In this document: piece after piece, positions 34,118 to 42,153 of the stretch
Position numbering within the stretch: the first letter of the stretch is position 1
Layout: each line of letters begins with the position of its first letter
Source: Mycobacterium sp. AT1
GTDB lineage: Bacteria; Actinomycetota; Actinomycetes; Mycobacteriales; Mycobacteriaceae
NCBI RefSeq assembly: GCF_002043095.1
Contig: NZ_MVOC01000046.1
Span: 1-64,000 of the forward strand
Direction: 5' to 3'
Length of the DNA stretch: 64,000 nt
Notes under the pieces: model-generated
What the model was told of the DNA's origin: nothing
What the model saw: the letters and a program-made list of their open reading frames with translations, nothing else
The model's database searches: none
Made by a program: the position numbers and the translations under genes

Positions 34118-34810
34118 ATGTCACTTAGTGACACAGTGGTCCTGTCGCTAAGTGACAGGAGGTCCCACATCGACACTGCCGAGGCATCGAGCACCGCCGA
34201 CGACAAGCAGGCGCAAGCACGTCTTCGAGTGTCTCGTCATGCCTGCGAACTGTTCTGGGAGAAGGGCGTCGCGGGGACCACTGGTGACGACATCGCCGCT
34301 GCAGCAGAACTTTCCACCAGAACCATCTGGCGTTACTTCCGCTCCAAGGAAAGTTGTGTCGAGCCGGTGCTGGCTCAGTCGGCGAAGCGCTTCATCGCGC
34401 TGGCCAGTCGCTGGCCCGACGAGCTGTCACTGGCCGACCACATGGCGGCGGACATGATCGAAAACCCGCTTACCGAGCGGGAACTCGCCGACGAGATTGC
34501 CTCACTCCGGATCGCCACCATGTCGGCGACGGATCCAGCCCTGCGTACCGCGTACCTGATGGTGCACGACGAGATGGAGCGCGACTTCGTCCCCGTCGTG
34601 GCCAGGCGGCTGCGGCTTCCGGAGGACCACCTTACGGCGCGCCTGTGCGCGGCGGCGGTCACCGCGGCGTTCCGCGTCGTCGACGAGGACGTCGGGCGCC
34701 GCGCCATCATCGAGAAGGAAAAGGTCAGCCAGCAGGAGGCTCTCGCGTTGGTCGACCGGGCCATCCGGGATGCCACCAACGGCCGTCTCGGCGGACCCGT
34801 GGAGCACTGA
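34118..34810 (+). CDS. TetR-family repressor
   Basis: About 230 residues from the ATG at 34118. The helix-turn-helix is GTTGDDIAAAAELSTRTIWRYFRSKE near residues 50-75, followed by a helical ligand domain. The first ~17 codons would be encoded within the twin operators. An alternative is initiation at a rare AUC (34169), which has a perfect AGGAGG at 34157-34162, six bases upstream, and sits where TetR proteins usually begin. Likely targets: itself, and formerly the transporter whose remnant lies upstream (inference). Confidence 0.8.
   Translation: MSLSDTVVLSLSDRRSHIDTAEASSTADDKQAQARLRVSRHACELFWEKGVAGTTGDDIAAAAELSTRTIWRYFRSKESCVEPVLAQSAKRFIALASRWPDELSLADHMAADMIENPLTERELADEIASLRIATMSATDPALRTAYLMVHDEMERDFVPVVARRLRLPEDHLTARLCAAAVTAAFRVVDEDVGRRAIIEKEKVSQQEALALVDRAIRDATNGRLGGPVEH
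34119..34157. promoter_or_regulatory. Twin TetR-type operators
   Basis: TGTCACTTAGTGACA (34119-34133) is a perfect 15-base palindrome. TGTCGCTAAGTGACA (34143-34157) matches it with one mismatched pair. Centres are 24 bases apart, so two dimers could bind near the same DNA face. They lie at the start of the TetR gene, indicating autorepression. Confidence 0.75.
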
Positions 34811-34923
34811 CCTAGCTCAAATCACAATCCCCACAACCCAATAGAACACCATCGCCATCGCCAGGAGGTCAACGCCTGGCGGCGCGCTCAACCATGCCCT
34901 CATGCCCCTGTGAAAGGACCGTC

Positions 34924-36804
34924 ATGGCACTGCCCGACCTGATTCCCGTCGAGGACTTCTTCCGACCGCCGACCCGCGCGGGCGCGTTGATCTCACCGGA
35001 CGGCACCAAGATCGCCTTCCTCGCCCCCTGGAAGGAACGTCTCAACGTGTGGGTCCAGGGTCTCGAACCCGACGCCGACGAGGCCCGATGCGTGACCGCC
35101 GACTCCAACCGCAGCGTCCTGCACTTCGAGTGGACCGACGACCCCCGGTGGCTGATCTACCTCCAGGACACCAACGGCGACGAGAACTGGCACGTCCACC
35201 GAGTCGACCTCGACGACCCCGGTGCCGCCGCCGTCGACCTCACGCCGTTCCCCGGGGTGATGGCCGCACCTCTGCGCGAGGTGAAGAACGGCAGGACGAT
35301 GGTCATGCTCAACAACCGGGAGGCCACCCTGCTCGACGTCCACCAACTCGACGTCGCCACAGGCGATCTCACCCTCCAGGCCACCAATCCCGGACACGTC
35401 AGCGGCTGGCTGTGCAGCGACGACGGAGCTCTCTTCGCCACCTCGCTGACCCCCGACGGCGACCTGGAGCTGTCCGCATGGGACGACGCCAGCGGGACGC
35501 TGCGGCCCATCGTCACGTTCGGCGGCGGCGACTATCCCGTCGGCATCCACCCGCTGGTCGTCACCCCCGACGGTACGGGCGTGTGGATGGGGTCCAATCG
35601 CGGCACCGACCGCACCCGCCTGGTCCGGGTCGACTTGACCACCGGCGAGGAGACCGTCGTCGACGAGCACCCGGAATTCGACGTCGACCCGCGGGCGGTC
35701 GTCAGCCCCACGATTCCGGCTCCGCTCATTCAGGACCGCCGCACCGGCGAGTTGCTCGGTGTGCGCTATTTCGGTGAGCGCCAGGTGATCCAGGCCGTCG
35801 ACGCCCGGTTCGGCGACGTGCTGACCAACTTGGAGAAGCTGTCCGACGGAGACCTCGGCCGTCTCTCCTCCGACGAGTCCGGCGAGCGCTGGGTCGTCGG
35901 GTTCAACCACGATCGCGACCCCGGCAACACCTACCTGTACGACCACCGCACCGGGGAGAGTCGACTGCTGTTCCGGCCGTTGCCTCACCTCGACCCCGAG
36001 CAGTTGGCGCCCATGCGTCCGGTCACCATCACCTCGCGCGACGGCTTGGCGCTGCACTCGTATCTGACCATGCCGGTCGGGGTGGAACCGAAGGGGCTGC
36101 CGCTGGTGCTCGTCGTGCACGGGGGACCGTGGTACCGCGACAGCTGGGGCTTCGACGCCGGTGTGCAGTTGCTCGCCAACCGGGGATATGCGGTGCTGCA
36201 GGTCAACTTTCGTGGTTCCCTGGGATACGGCAAGGCCTTCCTCAGGGCGGCGATCGGCGAGTTCGCAGGCAAGATGCACGACGACCTCGTCGACGGGGTG
36301 AACTGGGCGGTCGCGCAGGGCTACGCCGATCCCGACCGCGTGGCCATCTTCGGCGGCTCCTACGGCGGGTATGCCTCACTGGTCGGTGTGACGTTCACAC
36401 CCGACACCTTCGCCGCCGCAATCGATTACGTCGGGATCTCCGACTTGGCGAACTTCATGCGGACGTTGCCGCCGATCGCGCGCCCGCATTTGGCCAACAA
36501 CTGGCACAAGTACGTCGGTGACCCCGAGGACCCGCAGCAGTTGGCGGACATGATGTCGCGCTCGCCGATCACCAAGGTCGACCAGATTCGCACCCCGCTG
36601 CTGGTCATCCAGGGCGCCAACGACGTGCGGGTGGTGCAGGCCGAGTCCGACAACCTCGTCACCGCGTTGCGTGGGCGTGGCGTCGAGGTCGACTACCTCG
36701 TCCAGGCCGACGAGGGCCACGGAGCGGTGAACTCGGAGAACGTGTTCCGCATGTGGCATGCGATCTCGGGGTTCCTCTCTCGGCATCTCGGCGGCCGCGC
36801 GTGA
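34924..36804 (+). CDS. S9-family prolyl-oligopeptidase-like serine peptidase
   Basis: 626 residues, apparently cytosolic (no signal peptide). An N-terminal beta-propeller (~1-370, e.g. LISPDGTKIAFLAPW, LHFEWTDDPRWLIYL) is followed by an alpha/beta hydrolase domain. The Ser lies in GGSYGGYASL (~residue 481), with the Asp in QGANDVRV and His in DEGHGAV. The oxyanion block HGGPWYRDSWGFD is present. Such enzymes cut short peptides, often after Pro or as acylaminoacyl peptidases. The stop overlaps the GTG of the next gene. Confidence 0.9.
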   Translation: MALPDLIPVEDFFRPPTRAGALISPDGTKIAFLAPWKERLNVWVQGLEPDADEARCVTADSNRSVLHFEWTDDPRWLIYLQDTNGDENWHVHRVDLDDPGAAAVDLTPFPGVMAAPLREVKNGRTMVMLNNREATLLDVHQLDVATGDLTLQATNPGHVSGWLCSDDGALFATSLTPDGDLELSAWDDASGTLRPIVTFGGGDYPVGIHPLVVTPDGTGVWMGSNRGTDRTRLVRVDLTTGEETVVDEHPEFDVDPRAVVSPTIPAPLIQDRRTGELLGVRYFGERQVIQAVDARFGDVLTNLEKLSDGDLGRLSSDESGERWVVGFNHDRDPGNTYLYDHRTGESRLLFRPLPHLDPEQLAPMRPVTITSRDGLALHSYLTMPVGVEPKGLPLVLVVHGGPWYRDSWGFDAGVQLLANRGYAVLQVNFRGSLGYGKAFLRAAIGEFAGKMHDDLVDGVNWAVAQGYADPDRVAIFGGSYGGYASLVGVTFTPDTFAAAIDYVGISDLANFMRTLPPIARPHLANNWHKYVGDPEDPQQLADMMSRSPITKVDQIRTPLLVIQGANDVRVVQAESDNLVTALRGRGVEVDYLVQADEGHGAVNSENVFRMWHAISGFLSRHLGGRA

Positions 36805-37451
36805 AAGAGGCTGTCGAAGAACGGAAGCCCTCCGTACTGCAGCAGGCGGGAGGTGTGCCGGGGCTGATCTACGCCAGTGTGCCGAGCGTGGTGTTCGTGG
36901 TGGCCGACGCCGTCACCGGACTGCACGCTGCGACGGCGTTGGCCGTGGGGGCCGGTGCGGGTATCACGCTGCTGCGGCTGCTGCGCAAGGAACCGTTGCA
37001 GCCAGCCGTGTCCGGTCTGGTGGGCGTGGCGATCTCGGCGTTCATCGCGTACCAGAGCGGGGATGCGAAAGATTACTTCCTGGTGGGCATTTGGGGGAGC
37101 CTGGCGTTCGCGGTGGTGTTCTTCGCCTCGGTGCTGGTGCGTTGGCCGCTCGTCGGTGTCATCTGGGGGGCGATGAGCGGAGGCGGCCAGGCGTGGCGCG
37201 CGGACAGGTCCGCACGGATGGGCTACGACGTCGCGACGCTTGCCCTGGTGGCCACGTTCGCGGCGCGATTCGTGGTGCAGAACTGGCTCTACGACCTCGA
37301 CGCGACGGGATGGCTCGCGTTCGCCCGAATTGCCATGGGATATCCACTCAGTGGCGTGGCGCTGGTGGTCGTCGTCTGGGCGGTCCGACGGGCAGATCGG
37401 CGGATGGCGTCGCGAGTGAGCGACGACGTTCGGTGCGTTCTACGAGAGTGA
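36801..37451 (+). CDS. DUF3159 integral membrane protein
   Basis: 216 residues with six hydrophobic segments, starting VLQQAGGVPGLIYASVPSVV as in the actinobacterial DUF3159 family, and containing WPLVGVIWGAMSGGGQAWRAD. Function unknown. The GTG start overlaps the peptidase stop by four bases, so the two are expressed together. The 3' end overlaps the convergent HAD gene by 12 bases. Confidence 0.82.
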   Translation: MKEAVEERKPSVLQQAGGVPGLIYASVPSVVFVVADAVTGLHAATALAVGAGAGITLLRLLRKEPLQPAVSGLVGVAISAFIAYQSGDAKDYFLVGIWGSLAFAVVFFASVLVRWPLVGVIWGAMSGGGQAWRADRSARMGYDVATLALVATFAARFVVQNWLYDLDATGWLAFARIAMGYPLSGVALVVVVWAVRRADRRMASRVSDDVRCVLRE

Positions 37452-38141
37452 CTCGACCAAGACGGCCAGGTCGTCGGCGTGGAGGTCGAACCGGTCGTCT
37501 GCCGACGGGCGTTGCGCGCCAGGGCGGCCGATGTACGCGGTGCGGAACCCGTGCTCGGCCGCGGCGCGAAGATCCCAGGGATGCGCGGCGACGAAGAGCG
37601 TCCGTGCCGGGTCGAGGCGGAGCGCGTCGATCGCAAACTCGTACGCGGCGGGAGCGGGTTTGAAGGTGCGCACCGATCCGGTGGACAGTGCGGCGTCCCA
37701 GCTGATCGCGTTCGCATTCGCCAGTCGCGCAAGCGAATCGAGATCGCCGTTGCTGACCCCGGCGACGAGAGACTTCTTGCGGAGCGCCGCCGTCGCGGGG
37801 GCCACGTCCGGCCACGCCGGATATTCGGAGTCCAGGTTCTTCACCAGGGCCATGGCGGCGGGCGAGGGGTTCCCGCCGGCCCGTGTGATGGCCTCCCGCG
37901 CAGAGTTGCTGACCAACTCACGATGCGGCCGCCATGGCGCGGTGCCGTCGACGACGGCGTTCATCAGCCGCTCGAGGATCTCCGCCCACGCCGTGTAGAG
38001 GGCGGCGCCGTCGTCCACACCGGCTTCGCCGGCTAGTCGCTTGGCGACCCTCGCCCATGTCCCGTCCTCGTCGACGAGTGTCCCGATGACGTCGAAGACG
38101 ATGGCGTTCAGCTGATGGGGGACGAATGCGGCTGTGTCCAT
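37440..38141 (-). CDS. HAD-superfamily hydrolase (haloacid dehalogenase type II-like)
   Basis: 233 residues. Motif I reads VFDVIGTLVDEDG: the nucleophile Asp is kept, while the usual second Asp is Ile-Gly, as in L-2-haloacid dehalogenases. Motif II is VSNGD, the Lys is in TFKPAPAAYEFA, and motif IV is VAAHPWDLRAAAEHG. The cap domain occupies ~20-100. Substrates could be 2-haloacids or phosphates. The ATG at 38141 is preferred over a GTG at 38150. It is a single gene, divergent from the WXG100 cluster. A similar HAD is encoded at 51122. Confidence 0.85.
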   Translation of the reverse strand: MDTAAFVPHQLNAIVFDVIGTLVDEDGTWARVAKRLAGEAGVDDGAALYTAWAEILERLMNAVVDGTAPWRPHRELVSNSAREAITRAGGNPSPAAMALVKNLDSEYPAWPDVAPATAALRKKSLVAGVSNGDLDSLARLANANAISWDAALSTGSVRTFKPAPAAYEFAIDALRLDPARTLFVAAHPWDLRAAAEHGFRTAYIGRPGAQRPSADDRFDLHADDLAVLVESLS

Positions 38142-38218
38142 GGCTTCCACTCAAGCAGATCAGGCGCCAGGAATTGCTGCGATGGACCGGCTCCAGCACA
38201 TGGGAAAATGGTCGGGTT

Positions 38219-38521
38219 ATGGGTGATTTACAGGTCTCGGAATCAGTAGTGGCTGGTGTGGCGAAATCCCTGCGGGCAGTCGCCGACGACACGAAGTCGG
38301 ACTTGGCTGGATTGGACGGAGAACTGTCCCGGCTGCTCGGTGCGGGCTGGACCGGCCAGGCGGGCTCTGCCTTCGACAAAGTGTGGGCACAGTGGCACGA
38401 AGGCGCGAACAACGTGGTCAAGGGTCTCGAGGCGATGGCGTCGGCTCTGGAGGAAGCCGCGCATAGCTACGGAGCGACCGATGCCGCAGGTGAAGCGGCG
38501 ATCAATTCGGCGGGCATGTGA
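38219..38521 (+). CDS. WXG100 protein, first of a pair (EsxF/EsxE-like position)
   Basis: 100 residues, a helical hairpin with the W-x-G turn in GAGWTGQAGSAFDKVWAQWHEGA. It is of the size and pattern of ESAT-6/CFP-10 proteins exported as dimers by type VII secretion. The stop overlaps the ATG of a second WXG100 gene (TGATG), and both precede a CpnT-like toxin gene, as EsxF and EsxE precede CpnT in M. tuberculosis. No YxxxD/E export motif is obvious at its end, which reads AAINSAGM. Confidence 0.88.
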   Translation: MGDLQVSESVVAGVAKSLRAVADDTKSDLAGLDGELSRLLGAGWTGQAGSAFDKVWAQWHEGANNVVKGLEAMASALEEAAHSYGATDAAGEAAINSAGM

Positions 38522-38808
38522 TGGCTGGCTTCTCGGTGGACCTGGAAGCGTTGCTCGCCGGGGTAGACCAGATGTCGGGGTTTCACGCCAAGCTGGAGCA
38601 AGCGCTCGCGTCGGTGGATTCGTCGGTGTCGGCGCTGGGGAGCAGCTGGCACGGTGACGCTGCTGCAGCGCAGGATGGCGCTCAGCAACAGTGGAACCAG
38701 GGAGCCCAACAACTGCGTGAAGCGTTGGCGCAGTTGCGGGACATCGTTGAGCAGGCGCACACCAATTATTCGGACGCGGCGGCCACGAATACACGTATGT
38801 GGGGCTGA
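38521..38808 (+). CDS. WXG100 protein, second of the pair
   Basis: 95 residues with W-x-G in GSSWHGDAAAAQDGAQQQW and a C-terminal helix ending YSDAAATNTRMWG. The Tyr-Ser-Asp segment sits where secretion signals of Esx proteins are found. It probably heterodimerises with the preceding product and aids export or activity of the large toxin, as reported for EsxE-EsxF with CpnT. It lies six bases before the toxin gene. Confidence 0.88.
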   Translation: MAGFSVDLEALLAGVDQMSGFHAKLEQALASVDSSVSALGSSWHGDAAAAQDGAQQQWNQGAQQLREALAQLRDIVEQAHTNYSDAAATNTRMWG

Positions 38809-38814
38809 CGCGGC

Positions 38815-41412
38815 GTGGCACCCATTGTCGTGGACCCCGAGGTCTTGGCCGGGGCGGGACGAAGTGTCTCCGGGGTCGGTGACGAGTTCGCCAAAGCGGT
38901 CGGGACATTGTCGGCGAGCCTTGGTGGAGGCGCTCCCAGCGGACTGGACGCCGCCGGGCTTTCGTTCGGTATGGGCTATCAGAAGGCGGCGCAAGAGCTG
39001 TTGGATGCCGCCGGTGAATTCGTCGACGCGGCGCGCAACGTTGGCTTCGGAATTTCGCAGTCGGCGTCCAATTACTCGCACGCCGACGCGGCTTCGACCA
39101 TCGGTGGCGGCGGGACGCCGCTGGCCGCCCCGGAAAAACCCGCGAAGTTCGACGCGCCGTCGTGTCCGCCATCCTTGGGCGGCGGCGTCACGCCGCCATT
39201 TCTGTGGTCGGTACTCGAGAACTTCATCCCCGACTCGTGGCCCGACGGTGATCCGGGCCGGTTGAAAGCGTCGGCGGACGCGTGGAAGACATTTGGAACC
39301 TCGATCGGCGCAATCGCCGCCGGTCTCACTGGACCGTCGGGAATCGTTGCAGACCAACAGATTCCTGAAGGCGGCGCGATGACGTCGAAGCTGACGGTGT
39401 TGGCGGATTCGCTATCTGGCATAGCCACCGAAGCGGGGAACCTGGCCACGCACACCAGCGACTTCGCCGACGACGTCCAGTCCACTCAGGACGCCATTCG
39501 GGATCTGTGCGACCGGGTCTCACCATCGGGCTTCTTCGACGGCGTCAAGGCGATCTTCAGTGGCGACGCCCTCGACGAGATCAAGGAAATCGCCCATGAC
39601 GTTCAACAGGTGTTGGAGAATTTCGGTCGTCAGGTTGACGGGAAGATCGCGCTGATGCAGTCGCTGATCACCGCGCTCGACGGTGCGGTGGTGTCTCTGC
39701 AGCAGAGCGCGCGCCGCGAGTTCACGCACTACCTCGGGGACGAGGTCGGGGGCGCGTTGGCCAGTGGATTCGAGTTCGAGTCGAATCTCGGTGAAGGGTT
39801 CATCAAAGCCGGTCTGAATGCGGTCGTCGGCATCCAGCAACTCGACCCCACTCGGTTCGCGTCCGACTATGACGGAGCCAAGGCCGCATGGGGCGGCGTG
39901 CTCGAAACCCTCAATTACGCCAACCCGTCTGTCGTCGCCATGGATCCGGTCGGCGCATTCGAGCATGGCAAGGACATGCTCGGTGGAATCTTGCACACGG
40001 AGGATTGGACCTCCGACCGGCCCGGATTGGGTCTCGGCGGCGTGGTCTTCGAAGCCGCGTCGGCGGCCACCGGCGTCGGTGCGGCGAAGACGGGCCTCCG
40101 GGGCGCCAGCGCCGCTGCGGATGCGGGTGAAGAGGGTGCGGCGATTCGTGCCGTTGCCGGAGCCACCGACTCGACGCTGCCAATCGCCGGGCGGGCGTCC
40201 GAGATCGCTAGCGAGCTCGACGGCCTGACAACCTTCGCCGACGACGTCCCCTCTGGGGCAAGCCCCGGTGCTAGTAGTCCGTCACTCCCGCCATCCCTAA
40301 CCGATCCCACCCTGGCACGGGTTCCCGAGGCGCCCCACCTGCCGGAATCGCCTCCAGTGCATGGTGTTCCGGACACCGCCCCGCATGGCGCGCCCGAGGT
40401 CGCGACGCCGCGCGCATCCGAGATGCCTCCGCAGCACGTGCCGGAGGCTTCTGCTCCGCGAACCGACCCGTCTCCGCCGAACTCGGCTGATACGGGTGGG
40501 CCGCACGCAAGAGAATCGACAACCGGTCAACTAAGTCCGACTGCACCGGAGACCGTTTCACGGCCCGCTGTCTCATCCGAGGTAGTCGAATCGAGACCGT
40601 CGAGCCCCGCTCCACAGCCGGCATTGGTCGGCGCGGAGAACGGGTCGGTTCGGATGGCTGACGATCTGTCACCAGGATCTGGCCACTCGCCGGCTGATGG
40701 GCAGCCAAGCGTCCCGGCGAATTCATCGGCGGCCGGTGTACATTCCGATTCCCAGGTGCCGGCAGGTTCGAATTCGCACCATGACGGCCCGCCCGGCCCG
40801 GGGCATGAGGCCTCTGGAGACACGAATTCGGGCGGTACATCTGAGGGTGAACACCAAGGTGCGAGCCACGATGGGGTCTCAGATGTCGGGGATCCGCACC
40901 CGCCGCAGCATGACGATCCGTCGGGCCTTTCGCCGGAGATGCGAGACGACATCCTCGGCACCGAAAAGGGCATGCGACCCGACCCGTCGGACTACCTTTC
41001 GCCGGAATATATCCAGGAGCATCTTGATAAATTCAGCGACGGTGCGTCGCGGTTCATGCCGGAGACGAACCTCGAGCGGTTCGGCATCGCCCAGATCGAT
41101 GGCACGTCGTTCATGATGACGGCGTACGACGCCGATGAGTTGTTGCGGATTGCCGATGGCGACCCGCGCGTGATGGAGCGTTCGCTCGGGTTGCCAGAGG
41201 GATTCTTGGAGGACAACAAGATCGTACGTATCGACGTTGCAGATCCGGAACAGTACAACCTGCGAATTCCCTCGGGCAACGAAGCGGGCGCCAACAGCGA
41301 GTGGATCCCAGGAGGCTATCTGCCCGATGGTCTACCTGAAGCTGTGATCGACGGTCGTGGCGTCCCACCGAATGATTTGTCCATAACGGACATCGATGAT
41401 TGGAATGACTAA
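38815..41412 (+). CDS. CpnT-like type VII-secreted polymorphic toxin with a non-TNT C-terminal domain
   Basis: 865 residues. The N-terminal ~320 residues resemble the CpnT channel/secretion domain: MAPIVVDPEVLAGAG, an SASNYSHADAA segment, PDGDPGRLKASADAWKTFGT, then EIKEIAHDVQQVLENF. A Gly/Ala-rich region (~395-450) follows, then a low-complexity Pro/Ser/His linker (~480-705) and a compact C-terminal domain (~705-865). That last part has SRFMPETNLERFGIAQIDGT, RSLGLPEGFLEDNK and RIPSGNEAGANSEWIPGG. It does not show the TNT NAD-glycohydrolase pattern (PWFGQPGGG-type). I cannot name the family; an ADP-ribosyl-type fold is a guess. A small gene three bases downstream is the probable immunity gene. 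Confidence 0.85.
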   Translation: MAPIVVDPEVLAGAGRSVSGVGDEFAKAVGTLSASLGGGAPSGLDAAGLSFGMGYQKAAQELLDAAGEFVDAARNVGFGISQSASNYSHADAASTIGGGGTPLAAPEKPAKFDAPSCPPSLGGGVTPPFLWSVLENFIPDSWPDGDPGRLKASADAWKTFGTSIGAIAAGLTGPSGIVADQQIPEGGAMTSKLTVLADSLSGIATEAGNLATHTSDFADDVQSTQDAIRDLCDRVSPSGFFDGVKAIFSGDALDEIKEIAHDVQQVLENFGRQVDGKIALMQSLITALDGAVVSLQQSARREFTHYLGDEVGGALASGFEFESNLGEGFIKAGLNAVVGIQQLDPTRFASDYDGAKAAWGGVLETLNYANPSVVAMDPVGAFEHGKDMLGGILHTEDWTSDRPGLGLGGVVFEAASAATGVGAAKTGLRGASAAADAGEEGAAIRAVAGATDSTLPIAGRASEIASELDGLTTFADDVPSGASPGASSPSLPPSLTDPTLARVPEAPHLPESPPVHGVPDTAPHGAPEVATPRASEMPPQHVPEASAPRTDPSPPNSADTGGPHARESTTGQLSPTAPETVSRPAVSSEVVESRPSSPAPQPALVGAENGSVRMADDLSPGSGHSPADGQPSVPANSSAAGVHSDSQVPAGSNSHHDGPPGPGHEASGDTNSGGTSEGEHQGASHDGVSDVGDPHPPQHDDPSGLSPEMRDDILGTEKGMRPDPSDYLSPEYIQEHLDKFSDGASRFMPETNLERFGIAQIDGTSFMMTAYDADELLRIADGDPRVMERSLGLPEGFLEDNKIVRIDVADPEQYNLRIPSGNEAGANSEWIPGGYLPDGLPEAVIDGRGVPPNDLSITDIDDWND

Positions 41413-41414
41413 CT

Positions 41415-41684
41415 ATGAAGAACCGCTACGACGAAACCCATTTCTCCGCCGAACATCGTTTCTCCATCGGAAACGATCTCAAGACAGGCGGTCATTATCT
41501 TGCGATTCCGGTGAGCAACGGGGTCGTGGACTACAACGAGCAGTACCACATCACAGAGGACCAGTACCGGGCGTTTGCCGCCGACTTGAACTCGGCCCTT
41601 GAGTTCGTCCAGGGTTGTCGTCGCCGTGAGCACGATGACCAACTCATTTACCCCCCCGGAACACGGCGAGGATCACCAATTTAG
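41415..41684 (+). CDS. Probable immunity protein to the CpnT-like toxin
   Basis: 89 residues, no signal peptide or membrane segment, rich in His, Asp, Tyr and Glu (HYLAIPVSNGVVDYNEQYHI), of no family I recognise. It starts two bases after the toxin's TAA, exactly where ift follows cpnT, and its compact acidic/aromatic make-up suits a cytosolic inhibitor. Assignment as immunity protein is by position (inference). Confidence 0.7.
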   Translation: MKNRYDETHFSAEHRFSIGNDLKTGGHYLAIPVSNGVVDYNEQYHITEDQYRAFAADLNSALEFVQGCRRREHDDQLIYPPGTRRGSPI

Positions 41685-41822
41685 AGCCGGAATCATTCCA
41701 GGTAGGCCACGGGCGCTGTCACTACCGGCGACGCCTGGGCGGTCCGTAAACATAGACGAGCACTGGTGCGTATCGTGCGCCCTCGCACAGCGCTGTCACC
41801 GGGGTCCAGATCCGCGTTGACG

Positions 41823-42153
41823 TCAGCACGTCGTGTTTCGGCTCGCGGTGATTAACAGGTGGTTGAACATCGGTTGGCGAGCAGCGTCACGCAGCCACAC
41901 CCACCTTCCGTCAACCAGTTCACTTGCTTCGGTTCTGATCTCGTCGAGCAGGTACTCGAATGTGTCCTCGGCATCCGTCACAGCAGCGTTGGCGATTCGA
42001 CTAATGGTGTCGTCGTGGGGCGCGAGGACATTTGTGAATCTGGATGTCGGAGAGCAACTGGTTCGGATCAATCGCATCGGCCATGAGCATCAGGGCACGA
42101 CCTAAGGCGAGCGCTGCCAACGTGTCATAGGCCCGTCGTAGCGTCCGCGCCAT
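41823..42153 (-). pseudogene. Frameshifted small hypothetical gene
   Basis: From the ATG at 42153 one frame reads MARTLRRAYDTLAALALGRA through DIQIHK and soon stops at 42001. An adjacent frame continues sensibly as NVLAPHDDTISRIANAAVTD, and after AEDTFEYLLDEIR ends at 41823. Joining them near 42036 by skipping one base gives a coherent ~109-residue protein. It may be a real mutation, a sequencing error or programmed shifting. Its start codon shares the CATG at 42151-42154 with the divergent gene. Product unknown; position beside a toxin locus could mean a second immunity gene. Confidence 0.5.
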
